Source: Rothia terrae
GTDB lineage: Bacteria; Actinomycetota; Actinomycetes; Actinomycetales; Micrococcaceae
Direction of reading: 5' to 3'
Assembly (NCBI RefSeq): GCF_012396615.1
Contig: NZ_JAAXPV010000001.1
Location: 186,001 to 250,000, forward strand
Length of the DNA: 64,000 nt
The position numbers were made by a program, and so were the translations under genes. A model generated the notes under the pieces. That model was not told the origin of the DNA. It searched no databases and saw only the letters and a program-made list of their open reading frames with translations. Of this stretch, positions 44,626 through 52,952 are shown piece after piece (the first letter of the stretch is position 1; the number at the start of each line of letters is the position of its first letter).

Positions 44626-45232
44626 TAAAAACCGTGACCGTTTCGGTTCGCTGAGCACCCCTCAACAGGCCAAGCGTCCTTCACTTTTGCCTAAGCCAAA
44701 CCCCGATTCTTTCGGGCGTATGACCGAAGGTTTTGCGCGCTACATGGGTACTCCGCAGTTTTTGCTGTGGATGACTTTGTTCTGTGCCATCTGGATTGGG
44801 TGGAACACGCTGGCTCCAGAGAGTATGCAGTTCGATCCGCGCTCTTTGAACTTCACCCTGCTCACGCTCATGCTGTCATTGCAGGCGTCCTACGCTGCGC
44901 CGCTGCTACTTTTGGCGCAGAACCGCCAGGATGACCGCGACCGCGTTGTTGCGACCGAAGACCGCAAGCGTGATCAGCAAAATCTGGAGGAGACCGAGTA
45001 TCTGACCCGCGAAATCGCGTCCTTGCGCATTGCCCTTCGCGAAGTTGCCACCCGCGACTTTGTGCGTAGCGAACTCAAAGACATGCTCGAAGAAATCATG
45101 GAAATGCAGCAGCATGAGAAAAATCATGATTCAGCTACGGATGATGATGAGCAGGATTATCAGCGTAAAGACCGCGAGGTCAAGCTCGTCAAAGACCTAG
45201 ATGAAGACGACGAAACTATCGAAAAGAAGTGA
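44618..45232 (+). CDS. DUF1003 family membrane protein
   Basis: A 204-aa protein with the DUF1003 pattern: FLLWMTLFCAIWIGWNTL as the first and FTLLTLMLSLQASYAAPLLL as the second transmembrane helix, then QNRQDDRDR and a long charged coiled-coil tail to the end. The start overlaps the end of the MgtE_N/CBS gene by eight bases, so the two are translated together and likely work together. The biochemical role of DUF1003 is unknown. The mrp gene begins a few bases after its stop. Confidence 0.9.
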   Translation: MSDKNRDRFGSLSTPQQAKRPSLLPKPNPDSFGRMTEGFARYMGTPQFLLWMTLFCAIWIGWNTLAPESMQFDPRSLNFTLLTLMLSLQASYAAPLLLLAQNRQDDRDRVVATEDRKRDQQNLEETEYLTREIASLRIALREVATRDFVRSELKDMLEEIMEMQQHEKNHDSATDDDEQDYQRKDREVKLVKDLDEDDETIEKK

Positions 45233-45236
45233 TGTC

Positions 45237-46415
45237 ATGAGCGATCACGAATCGCTTGATACCGCGCTGATGCGCGCCCTTGATACCGTTATTGACCCCG
45301 AACTGCGTAAGCCCATTACCGCGGTTGGCATGGTGGATTCGGCTACAGTCAGCGAAGGTGTTGCCACCGTGGCGGTTCTGCTGACCATTGAGGGTTGCCC
45401 GCTCAAAAACACTATTGAGCAGGATGTACGCGAGGCTGCCCTGACAGTGGACGGCATCGAACAGGTGGATGTTCGTATTGGCTATATGAGCCCCGAGCAG
45501 CGAAGCGAGCTCAAAAAACTTTTGGGTCACAGCTCCCGCGCTAATCCTTTTGCCAGCCCCGATTCTTTGACCAAGGTTTATGCGGTGGTGTCGGGCAAAG
45601 GCGGCGTTGGCAAGTCCTCAGCAACAGCAAACTTAGCTGCCGCGATGGCATCTGCCGGACTCAAAGTTGGTGTGGTCGATGCCGATGTTCACGGCTTTTC
45701 TATTCCAGGCTTGTTGGGCATTACGCAGCCACCCACTAAGTTAGAAGAAATGATTTTGCCGCCGGTTGTGCCGCTGCCAGAGGCTCAGCGTCAGGCCTGG
45801 GAAAAAGGACACCCCCACCAAGATCCCGGTTTCATCAAGGTCATCTCCATTGGCATGTTCGTTGAGGGCAACCAACCTATTGCTTGGCGTGGTCCTATGT
45901 TGCATCGCGCGCTAGAGCAGTTTCTGACCGATGTGTACTTTGGTGATCTGGATGTTCTGCTTTTGGATTTGCCGCCGGGTACCGGTGATATCGCGATTTC
46001 AATGGCTCAGCTTCTGCCCGGCGCTCAGCTGTTATTAGTTTCAACCCCGCAGGTGGCTGCCGTTGATGTTGCCGAACGCGCAGGTACTCTTAGCCTTCAG
46101 ACAGAACAGAAAGTCGCCGGCATTATCGAAAACATGAGCGCAATGGTAATGCCCGACGGTAGCACCATGGAGGTCTTCGGTTCCGGCGGTGGAGAGGTAC
46201 TCTCACAGCGTCTTCGTGATGCGTTGGGCTACGAGGTGCCGCTTTTGGGTTCGGTTCCGTTAGATGTTAGCCTGCGCAGCGGAGGGGACGCCGGTGTTCC
46301 AGTGGTGTGGAGCGCCCCCGACTCCCCTGCCGGATCAGCTATGCAGACAGTAGCCGACCGCGTCCTTGAACAAAAGCGAGATCTCGCAGGTAAGTCACTT
46401 CCGCTGAACTTCTAG
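45237..46415 (+). CDS. mrp: Mrp/NBP35 family iron-sulfur carrier ATPase
   Basis: A 392-aa P-loop ATPase expected to carry or assemble Fe-S clusters. The N-terminal MIP18-like domain (residues 1-90) includes EGCPLKNTIEQDV. The deviant Walker A is VSGKGGVGKSSATANLA, and LLLDLPPGTGDIAISMAQ follows. The CxxC pair that usually binds the bridging cluster is missing after IIENMSAMVMPDG, so cluster binding by that site is doubtful. ATG 45237 is five bases after the DUF1003 stop; the longer frame from 45201 would overlap that gene. Confidence 0.92.
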   Translation: MSDHESLDTALMRALDTVIDPELRKPITAVGMVDSATVSEGVATVAVLLTIEGCPLKNTIEQDVREAALTVDGIEQVDVRIGYMSPEQRSELKKLLGHSSRANPFASPDSLTKVYAVVSGKGGVGKSSATANLAAAMASAGLKVGVVDADVHGFSIPGLLGITQPPTKLEEMILPPVVPLPEAQRQAWEKGHPHQDPGFIKVISIGMFVEGNQPIAWRGPMLHRALEQFLTDVYFGDLDVLLLDLPPGTGDIAISMAQLLPGAQLLLVSTPQVAAVDVAERAGTLSLQTEQKVAGIIENMSAMVMPDGSTMEVFGSGGGEVLSQRLRDALGYEVPLLGSVPLDVSLRSGGDAGVPVVWSAPDSPAGSAMQTVADRVLEQKRDLAGKSLPLNF

Positions 46416-46431
46416 CCAATGAGCAACAGAT

Positions 46432-46470
46432 AAAGAGCCGCCCGGAACTTATGTTCCGGGCGGCTCTTTG
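46432..46470. terminator. Bidirectional terminator between mrp and tatB
   Basis: AAAGAGCCGCCCGGAAC (46432-46448) pairs perfectly with 46453-46469 around TTAT. It serves both convergent genes. Confidence 0.88.
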
Positions 46471-46481
46471 TCCATAAAATT

Positions 46482-46868
46482 TTAGGTGGCTTCGATATCG
46501 AACGGAGCGAGTTTACCTGCACTCAAACGGTCAGTCTGAGAGGTACCCTGAACCGGCGCAATCACTCGCGTGCGCTGCTCAGCTGCCTGCCGCTCTCTCT
46601 CACGCTCAGCGTCGTCCTCAGCCAGCGCCTCTCGAACAATGGTGCGGGGGTCATACTGGCGAGGGTCATACTGACGCCAGTTGATGTCATCCAATACACC
46701 AGGGCCCATTGCCTCTTTGAAATCGTCTTTGGCGTCAAACGCCATACGACGAACAGACTTCACAAGTTCTTTGAGCTGTTGGGCGTATTCGGGCATGCGT
46801 TCTGGGCCGATCACCACTAGTGCGATGACGACAATGATAATAAATTCCATACCGCTAATTCCGAACAC
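46482..46868 (-). CDS. tatB: Sec-independent translocase subunit TatB
   Basis: A 128-aa twin-arginine translocase component. One N-terminal transmembrane helix (MEFIIIVVIALVVIGPERMP) is followed by an amphipathic helix (QQLKELVKSVRRMAFDAKDD) and a hydrophilic tail, as in TatB. A short tandem repeat QYDPRQYDPR occurs at about residues 66-75. It starts with GTG 46868, and TAATCT ends six bases upstream (46880-46875), so the message may be leaderless. In M. tuberculosis tatB is separated from the O-methyltransferase gene by sigE, rseA and htrA; here nothing lies between. Confidence 0.9.
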   Translation of the reverse strand: MFGISGMEFIIIVVIALVVIGPERMPEYAQQLKELVKSVRRMAFDAKDDFKEAMGPGVLDDINWRQYDPRQYDPRTIVREALAEDDAERERERQAAEQRTRVIAPVQGTSQTDRLSAGKLAPFDIEAT

Positions 46869-46966
46869 ATTGAGAGATTACCAGCATTGGCGCACAAAAC
46901 GCACATATAAGTGGTACGGGTCTATATGATTAGTAGGGAATCCAAAGCTTTTCAGGGAGATTATCT

Positions 46967-47602
46967 ATGGCTCAGCTACCTCAACTCAGCGCAGCGTTCA
47001 TTGAGGAGTACCCTCGACAAAGCGAGTTGATGCAGCAAACCCGTGCCGAGGGCGAGCGCAGCGGTGTCTCGGGTGTCTCCGCCCCTGTTGCTTCTTTGCT
47101 GACTGTTCTCGCGGCGGTTTCTGCTGCTCAGAATACCGTTGAGGTGGGTACAGGTAGCGGTGTATCGACGCTTGCCCTGTTAGAAGGCTTGCCCGAGGGG
47201 TCAGCGCTGACCACCATTGATATCGACTCCACCCGTGAGCAAACGGCTAAAGAAGCTATTAAGGCGGCGGGCTTTGATAAGACTCACCGGGTTCGTGCTA
47301 TCACCGGGGATGCCGCCCACGTGCTCCCCCGTCTGTCTGAAAATTCCTACGATCTTGCGTTTATCGACGCAGATGCAGAACACTTTGAACACTATGTGTA
47401 TGAATGTTTGGCCCTGCTCAAAACAGGGGGTCTGCTCATAGTGCATGATGCGCTCAACAACGGGGCGGTGGCTTCGCCTACTGCGCGCGATGAAGTGACT
47501 AACTCGCATCGTTCGGTGTTGAACTCGCTACGCGAAATCGACGATATTTTTGTCTCGCTGGTGCATGCTGGCTTGGGGCTGTTTCTGGTCTATAAACGTT
47601 AG
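46967..47602 (+). CDS. SAM-dependent O-methyltransferase
   Basis: A 211-aa methyltransferase of the catechol/caffeoyl-CoA O-methyltransferase family. The SAM motif is VEVGTGSGVSTLALLEGL (about residues 56-73), the acidic loop TTIDID comes next, and the metal-binding stretch is LAFIDADAEHFEHYVYE with LLIVHDALNNG. The substrate is unknown; homologues in actinobacteria (Rv1220c) sit in the same locus. ATG 46967 has a strong CAGGGAG site. Divergent from tatB with 98 bp between. Confidence 0.9.
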   Translation: MAQLPQLSAAFIEEYPRQSELMQQTRAEGERSGVSGVSAPVASLLTVLAAVSAAQNTVEVGTGSGVSTLALLEGLPEGSALTTIDIDSTREQTAKEAIKAAGFDKTHRVRAITGDAAHVLPRLSENSYDLAFIDADAEHFEHYVYECLALLKTGGLLIVHDALNNGAVASPTARDEVTNSHRSVLNSLREIDDIFVSLVHAGLGLFLVYKR

Positions 47603-47607
47603 ATTTT

Positions 47608-47666
47608 CTACAGCCAATGGCTGACTTGCCTCCGGTGGGTAAAGCTCTCTTACCCCAATCTGTAGC
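47608..47666. terminator. Nested hairpin between convergent genes
   Basis: CTACAG near 47608 pairs with CTGTAG near 47661, and inside it GGGTAA (47637-47642) pairs with TTACCC (47650-47655). This is a weaker terminator-like structure between the O-methyltransferase and mannosyltransferase genes. Confidence 0.45.
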
Positions 47667-47687
47667 TTTGGGAGATCGAGATATTTT

Positions 47688-49058
47688 TTACGGCGGGTAG
47701 TCTCCGCCACCGGGCAGTTGCTTCCAGTGCCAAAGCCAGCCAACCCACCCAGCCTGAAGCACAGCACCACTGGTGATCAGCAGTGCTCTGTAGGCTCGCG
47801 ATGTTGAAAGTGCAACCAGCGGCAATACAAGAACAAAAAGCGGTAGCATCATGCGGAAGGTTGAGCTCTGCGGGAACCAGAACAGCAGTAAGTAGACCGC
47901 AAAACTTGCACACCATAGTCTCAGGGCTGGGGCAAGCGTCCGTGAGGTGAGCGGCGACAATAGCACTCCGAAAAAGGCAACTACCAATGCTGCCAGTAAA
48001 AGCGGGCCAAAAACGCCGAGATAGTGTTTACTCTGTTCGATCCACGGTGCAAAGAGGTACAGGTGGCTACCGCGCCACGCTGTTTCTGTTGCTGTATAGG
48101 CATCGGGTTCTCCGGTGCGCATCCACGCTATTAAAGGCCAGAGAAGAGCGAAGGCACACACCGCCAACGCGCACACCAGCTGTACCAGGTGTTTCTTGAA
48201 AGATGTAGCTAGCTTTCTGTAGCTCAGCGCTGTACCGCCTGATTCTGTGAAGACTGTCCATGCCCACCACAGCCCAAAGGTTGCACCTAGCGGCACACCG
48301 ATAGGGCGCGAGAGGCAGGCGATGAGTGCAAACGGCAGGGCAAGAATATAGTGGCTGCGCAGTAAAAATAAAAGACTAGCAGCAAGAAAAATGAGGTTAA
48401 ACGATTCCGCGTAGGGAATTTGCAGGACTGCGCTCACGGGTGCGAAACCAAAGACAGCAACTGTCCACAGAGCTAAGGTGTGGCGGCTACTTTGAGCTGA
48501 AGCAGCCGATACAGATTCTGGCTCCTGCCAGTTGGTTTTAGCAAGAGACTCTTTAAAGAGCAGGTAGATGACCCACGCTGCAATGAACCCGGAGATAAGA
48601 GCTACCCCAATGGCGGCACTCATATAACTAACATCAAATATTTTGGCTAGCCCACCGGAGACCATGGGATATGCAGGCATGAAAGCCCACTGGTTCTGTT
48701 CTACTACCCCGCTGGCGCTGTGCGGAAGGTGCTGGGGGTAGCCGCTAACAGCTATTTTCTCGTACCAGCCAGCATCCCAGATGCTCAAAAACTGGGCATA
48801 GCTCAGAGGACCACTACCCCAGGGGCTTGTCAGTTGTTGGCGCGCTACCGTTGAGAAAACGAACCATCCCCAAACCCTTGATGCAGCAAACACAAGAAGT
48901 ACCTGCGCGAAGGCAGGCAAACCCATAAAGCGGAGTTTGGCACGCAGAAACAGTTCAACCAACCGCTGAGTTGCCTGCGGTACACGAAGTTTTCTGGCTC
49001 CGGTTTGGGGTTCCAGTTGATCAGAGGGGTACACAGGAGACCTATTGCCTGCCGACAA
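47688..49058 (-). CDS. PIG-V-like membrane mannosyltransferase
   Basis: A 456-aa integral membrane protein with about ten transmembrane helices. The lumenal/extracytoplasmic loop after helix 1 reads SIWDAGWYEKIAVSGYP and later QWAFMPAYPMVSGGLA, the W-D-x-x-W-Y and A-F-x-P-x-Y-P pattern of PIG-V/GPI mannosyltransferase-like enzymes, which use polyprenyl-phosphate mannose. A cell-envelope glycolipid or protein would be the acceptor; which one is unknown. The start is TTG 49058, immediately after the TAA of the DivIVA-domain gene, with GAGGTC in the end of that gene as ribosome site. GTG 49034 is an alternative. Confidence 0.8.
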   Translation of the reverse strand: MSAGNRSPVYPSDQLEPQTGARKLRVPQATQRLVELFLRAKLRFMGLPAFAQVLLVFAASRVWGWFVFSTVARQQLTSPWGSGPLSYAQFLSIWDAGWYEKIAVSGYPQHLPHSASGVVEQNQWAFMPAYPMVSGGLAKIFDVSYMSAAIGVALISGFIAAWVIYLLFKESLAKTNWQEPESVSAASAQSSRHTLALWTVAVFGFAPVSAVLQIPYAESFNLIFLAASLLFLLRSHYILALPFALIACLSRPIGVPLGATFGLWWAWTVFTESGGTALSYRKLATSFKKHLVQLVCALAVCAFALLWPLIAWMRTGEPDAYTATETAWRGSHLYLFAPWIEQSKHYLGVFGPLLLAALVVAFFGVLLSPLTSRTLAPALRLWCASFAVYLLLFWFPQSSTFRMMLPLFVLVLPLVALSTSRAYRALLITSGAVLQAGWVGWLWHWKQLPGGGDYPP

Positions 49059-49385
49059 TTATTTGACCTCGGTGGTGGACGCAGGGTGGTGGTGAGTTAC
49101 CCGCGTTTCGTTATGCTCGATGAGCTGAGCAATGAACTGGTCAACTTCGCTCTTGTTATAGCCACCTAGAGAGGTCGCAAATCGAAGGCGTTTGAGGTCT
49201 TCGGCAGATAGATTCTCAGGCAAGATCAGGGCTGGTTCAACAGCTTCATGAAGATCGATTCCGTCAGAGGCAAAGTGCTCCATCGTCTGTCGTCCGGGAA
49301 AGAGTCGCTGACCGCCTAACAAGCATCCTGCAATTACAAGCATGGCCAGCATGACAAAAACGAGAGCCACCAAAATATACGCCAT
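49059..49385 (-). CDS. Small DivIVA-domain membrane protein
   Basis: A 108-aa protein. One N-terminal transmembrane helix (AYILVALVFVMLAMLVIAGC) is followed by a linker and a short DivIVA-type motif (LKRLRFATSLGGYNKSEVDQ, FIAQLIEHNE), which in larger proteins recognises curved membrane and guides cell-wall growth. I start it at ATG 49385, where AAGGTAGGG precedes; the open frame runs back to 49634 but that part has no ribosome site and overlaps the glu promoter region. The next gene begins at the base after its stop codon, so the two are coupled. Confidence 0.85.
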   Translation of the reverse strand: MAYILVALVFVMLAMLVIAGCLLGGQRLFPGRQTMEHFASDGIDLHEAVEPALILPENLSAEDLKRLRFATSLGGYNKSEVDQFIAQLIEHNETRVTHHHPASTTEVK

Positions 49386-49589
49386 TTGCCCTACCTTACC
49401 TTCATAGGATATTGTGCACATCACACCATATGAGCGAAGTGAATCACTCCAAAAGATGCAGTCCGTAACATATCGGTTACTTTGACTGTTTACTGTTGAT
49501 TCAAACATGCCACACTCAAGCTCGTGAAGCATGCCTAAATACTTCATGCTACATGAGCAAATTACTCTATAAGACCCAGGAGGGCCCCG
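49386..49589 (+). promoter_or_regulatory. Promoter region of gluABCD
   Basis: This 204-bp gap separates the divergent DivIVA-domain and gluA genes. Near gluA, TACTCT followed by ATAAG lies about 20 bp before the strong AGGAGG site. AGCATG and CATGCT, 11 bases apart (around 49529-49551), form an inverted repeat that could be an operator. TTGACT occurs further upstream without a well-spaced -10 box. Confidence 0.4.
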
Positions 49590-50333
49590 ATGAGCCAAGA
49601 AGCTCTGGTTCAGGTACGCGGCGTCAATAAGCACTACGGTGCTTTACACGTACTCAAGAACATCAACCTAGAGGTTGGTAAAGGTGAAGTCATTATTTTG
49701 CTCGGCCCTTCAGGCTCGGGTAAATCCACCCTGTGCCGCACCATCAATCGTCTTGAGACCATCGATAACGGTGAAATCCTCATCGATGGCAAGGTTCTTC
49801 CCGCCGAGGGCAAAGAACTAGCTAAACTTCGTGCAGATGTGGGCATGGTTTTCCAGTCTTTCAACCTCTTTGCGCACAAGACCATCTTGGATAACGTAAC
49901 GCTCGGTCCTCGCAAGGTCCGCGGCCTGTCCAAGTCAGAAGCTGAGGCTGAAGCCATGCAACTTCTCAAGAAGGTCGGCGTTGATTCACAGGCAAATAAG
50001 ATGCCCGCTCAGCTTTCCGGCGGTCAGCAGCAGCGCGTTGCTATCGCGCGCGCGCTAGCCATGAAGCCCAAGGTCATGCTCTTTGACGAGCCCACCTCAG
50101 CGCTCGATCCCGAAATGGTCAATGAGGTTCTCGAAACCATGGTTTCACTGGCTCGCGAAGGCATGACCATGATTGTAGTAACCCACGAAATGGGCTTTGC
50201 CCGCCGCGCAGCCGACCGCATCGTTTTCTTGGCAGATGGCGAAATCATCGAGCAGTCCAGCCCCGACGAATTCTTCTCAAACCCCAAGTCAGAACGCGCA
50301 CGCGACTTCTTGGGCAAAATCCTCAACCACTAA
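49590..50333 (+). CDS. gluA: Glutamate ABC transporter, ATP-binding protein
   Basis: A 247-aa ATPase of a polar amino acid importer. Walker A GPSGSGKST, Q-loop VGMVFQSFNLF, signature LSGGQQQRVAIARAL, Walker B VMLFDEPTSALDPE and the switch VTHEMGFAR are all intact. First gene of gluA-gluB-gluC-gluD, the order known from Corynebacterium glutamicum, where the system imports glutamate. ATG 49590 has AGGAGG seven bases upstream. It energises transport at the inner side of the membrane. Confidence 0.95.
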   Translation: MSQEALVQVRGVNKHYGALHVLKNINLEVGKGEVIILLGPSGSGKSTLCRTINRLETIDNGEILIDGKVLPAEGKELAKLRADVGMVFQSFNLFAHKTILDNVTLGPRKVRGLSKSEAEAEAMQLLKKVGVDSQANKMPAQLSGGQQQRVAIARALAMKPKVMLFDEPTSALDPEMVNEVLETMVSLAREGMTMIVVTHEMGFARRAADRIVFLADGEIIEQSSPDEFFSNPKSERARDFLGKILNH

Positions 50334-50368
50334 CCGGCGCACCGGTTTTAGATGTGAAAGAGACACAC

Positions 50369-51220
50369 ATGTTCAACAACATCACAAGCAAAATCGCAAA
50401 GGCAACATCCGTGGCTGCAGTTGCGACCCTTGCGCTGACCGGTTGTGGTTCTTCAACGTCGGCAGATGGCGATACCATCCGCATCGGCATCAAGTACGAT
50501 CAGCCAGGTCTGGGTTACCAGGACGGGCGCGACTACACCGGTTTTGATACCGATGTGGCCCGCTACGTTGCCAACGAGCTGGGCTACGATGAAGACCATA
50601 TCGAATGGGTTGAATCTCCCTCAGCAAACCGCGAAAACATGCTGAAAAACGGACAGGTCGACATGATTTTTGCGACCTACTCCATTTCTGAATCGCGTTT
50701 GAAAACCGTTGATTTCGCCGGCCCATACTTTACCGCGGGCCAGGACCTTCTGGTACAGAAGGACAACACTGACATCACCGGCCCCGATACGCTCGATGGC
50801 AAGAACCTGTGTTCTGTGACCGGTTCAACCTCGGCGAAAAAAGTTCAGGATAAGTACGCATCCTCTGTTCAGCTGGTTCAGCAGAATTCTTACTCTGACT
50901 GTGTGGTTGCGCTGAACGCTGGCATGGTGGATGCGGTGACTACTGACGACATCATTTTGGCTGGTCTTGCGTCGACCAAAGCTAATAAAGGTGAGCTCAA
51001 GGTAGTCGGCAATACTTTCACTGAGGAACGCTACGGCGTTGGCCTGCCTAAGGGTACCGACAAGTGCGAGGCTATCAACAAAGCCATTAACAAAATGGTT
51101 GAAACCGGTGCATGGGAAGAAGCCCTCACCAAAAATGTTGGTGAATCCGGCTTCAAGTACAACCGCGAACTCAACCCTCCCAAGCTTGACTCAGCCTGCG
51201 CTACTGCACCGGCTAAATAA
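50369..51220 (+). CDS. gluB: Glutamate-binding lipoprotein of ABC transporter
   Basis: A 283-aa substrate-binding protein. The signal sequence ends in the lipobox LALTGCGSS, so the mature protein is lipid-anchored outside the membrane. SBP_bac_3 segments are TGFDTDVARYVANELGY, MIFATYSISESRLKTVDFAGPYF and the hinge ITGPDTLDGKNLCSVTGS. A Cys pair (LCSVTG, SDCVVAL) may form a disulfide. ATG 50369 is chosen over GTG 50354 because it begins the signal peptide and has AAAGAG upstream. It lies 35 bp after gluA. Confidence 0.93.
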   Translation: MFNNITSKIAKATSVAAVATLALTGCGSSTSADGDTIRIGIKYDQPGLGYQDGRDYTGFDTDVARYVANELGYDEDHIEWVESPSANRENMLKNGQVDMIFATYSISESRLKTVDFAGPYFTAGQDLLVQKDNTDITGPDTLDGKNLCSVTGSTSAKKVQDKYASSVQLVQQNSYSDCVVALNAGMVDAVTTDDIILAGLASTKANKGELKVVGNTFTEERYGVGLPKGTDKCEAINKAINKMVETGAWEEALTKNVGESGFKYNRELNPPKLDSACATAPAK

Positions 51221-51250
51221 GCATCTCTCACCTATACATACTTTTAGATA

Positions 51251-51946
51251 TTGGAGACTTTCATGTCGTTCTCTGAACAGCTCTCCACGCTCTTTGCCAA
51301 ATACAATGTGATCGATGCGTTTTGGACAAACGTGCAGTTGACCTTCTGGGCAGCTATCGGTGCTTTTGTTCTCGGATCGATTCTGGCATTGATGCGTATT
51401 TCACCGGTTCCTTCGCTGCGTGCGGCGGGTACCGCCTACGTTCACTTGGTTCGCAATACTCCGCTGACCATTTTGATGACTTTGGCAATTTTGGGCGTGT
51501 GGACTCAGTTTCAGCTCTCGCTCTCAAGCAACTTTGAGACTAACTTCTTTCTCTACGCAATTATCGTCCTGGCGATTTATCACGCTGCTTTTGTGTGTGA
51601 GGCTATTCGCTCCGGTGTGAATACTGTGCCCACCGGTCAGGCGGAAGCTGCACGTGCTATTGGTTTGGGTTTTATGCCCACTGCACGCTACGTGATTTTC
51701 CCGCAGGCGCTGCGTGGTTCTATTACTCCTCTGGGCAATACTCTGATTGCTCTTGCTAAGAACACCACTGTTGCTACCGTAGCGTCCGTGGCAGAAGCAT
51801 CGGGCATGATGAAATCCATGATCGAGTTCAACTCTGATCTAGTGTTCATGATCTTCTTTGTTTTTGCGATGGGCTTTGTGGTGATCGTGGTTCCGATCGG
51901 TCTGCTCACTACCTGGGCTTCACGTAAACTGGCGGTGAAACGATGA
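51251..51946 (+). CDS. gluC: Glutamate ABC transporter permease
   Basis: A 231-aa membrane permease with about five transmembrane helices. The EAA loop, which docks the ATPase, reads EAARAIGLGFMPTARYVIFP and continues QALRGSITPLGNTLI. N-terminal VQLTFWAAIGAFVLGSILAL is typical of HisMQ-type permeases. It overlaps gluD by four bases (ATGA). With gluD it forms the membrane channel of the importer. Confidence 0.94.
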   Translation: METFMSFSEQLSTLFAKYNVIDAFWTNVQLTFWAAIGAFVLGSILALMRISPVPSLRAAGTAYVHLVRNTPLTILMTLAILGVWTQFQLSLSSNFETNFFLYAIIVLAIYHAAFVCEAIRSGVNTVPTGQAEAARAIGLGFMPTARYVIFPQALRGSITPLGNTLIALAKNTTVATVASVAEASGMMKSMIEFNSDLVFMIFFVFAMGFVVIVVPIGLLTTWASRKLAVKR

Positions 51947-52863
51947 ATCGTAAAGTTACTACCTCGTCATCTGTACTCTTTGACGTTCCCGGCCCTAAGG
52001 CAGTAGCTCGCACCCGACTTTTCAATATTTTGTCGGTGTTCGCTATTCTCGCGCTTCTTGGCTACATCGGTTATGTCATGCATCGTCAGGGACAGCTTGA
52101 GGCTGATAAGTGGACGTCCCTTTTCAGCGGCAACCTGTGGGCTAACTACATTCTGCCCGGCCTGTGGAATACCTTGAAAGCTGCGCTAATTTCAGTCGTT
52201 ACCTCTGTAGCTTTCGGTGTGTTCTTTGGCATGGCACGCCTCTCACCGTTAGCTCCCGTACGCTGGTTCGGAACTATCGTTGTTGAGTTCTTCCGCGCAG
52301 TGCCGGTGTTAATCATGATGATTTTCTTCTGGCTCTTCTTGGGCAAGTTCTCTGTGTTCTCACCGCAGCAGCTCCCCTTTATCGCTGTTGTGCTGGGTCT
52401 GACGCTCTACAACGGATCGGTTATTGCAGAGCTGTTGCGTTCCGGTGTTCATCAGCTTCCTAAGGGACAGGGTGAAGCTGGCCTTGCCATCGGTTTGACC
52501 CCGTGGAAGGTTCTGACTTCGATTCTGATGCCGCAGGCTATGACCGCCATGATGCCCTCTTTGCTGTCACAGTTCGTGGTGATCCTTAAAGACACCGCGC
52601 TCGGCTACATCATCTCGTACCCCGAGGTGCTCGCATCCGCACGACGCTTTGGCTCCGGTGAAGGCAACATTTTGCAGATGCTCCTTCTGGCAGCTCTCTT
52701 GTTTATCGTCATCAACTTTGCGTTGACGTTGCTTGCTGAACGTCTATCGAAGTTCATGAGCTCACGCTCCAACGTGGAAATCAAGCACGCTGACGGTGTT
52801 CCCGGCGAGGTCGATGATCCTCGCCCGAAGACCGAAATGATGTTCAAGATTCCTAAGGCGTAA
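51943..52863 (+). CDS. gluD: Glutamate ABC transporter permease
   Basis: A 306-aa second permease. A cytoplasmic N-terminal segment precedes the first helix, and the core shows GLWNTLKAALISVVTSVAFG, FFRAVPVLIMMIFFWLF and the EAA loop GEAGLAIGLTPWKVLTSILM. The C-terminal 35 residues are charged and cytoplasmic. It is the last gene of the operon and ends at a strong terminator. Confidence 0.94.
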   Translation: MNRKVTTSSSVLFDVPGPKAVARTRLFNILSVFAILALLGYIGYVMHRQGQLEADKWTSLFSGNLWANYILPGLWNTLKAALISVVTSVAFGVFFGMARLSPLAPVRWFGTIVVEFFRAVPVLIMMIFFWLFLGKFSVFSPQQLPFIAVVLGLTLYNGSVIAELLRSGVHQLPKGQGEAGLAIGLTPWKVLTSILMPQAMTAMMPSLLSQFVVILKDTALGYIISYPEVLASARRFGSGEGNILQMLLLAALLFIVINFALTLLAERLSKFMSSRSNVEIKHADGVPGEVDDPRPKTEMMFKIPKA

Positions 52864-52884
52864 TCTGGCTCTTTCGCAGCAAAT

Positions 52885-52932
52885 AAAAGCACCCGCGTCC
52901 TACCTACTACAGGTAAGGACGCGGGTGCTTTA
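52885..52932. terminator. Bidirectional terminator between gluD and dapE
   Basis: AAGCACCCGCGTCCTACCT and its near-complement (to about 52931) form a long stem, ended by TTT. It serves both convergent genes. Confidence 0.87.
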
Positions 52933-52952
52933 GTTCTGCCCGGGCGTATCTG

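Noticed and set aside
49386-49634. N-terminal extension of the DivIVA-domain protein back to 49634
   Set aside because: The added 83 residues have no family resemblance, no ribosome site, and lie in the gluABCD promoter region; ATG 49385 has a clear AAGGTAGGG site.
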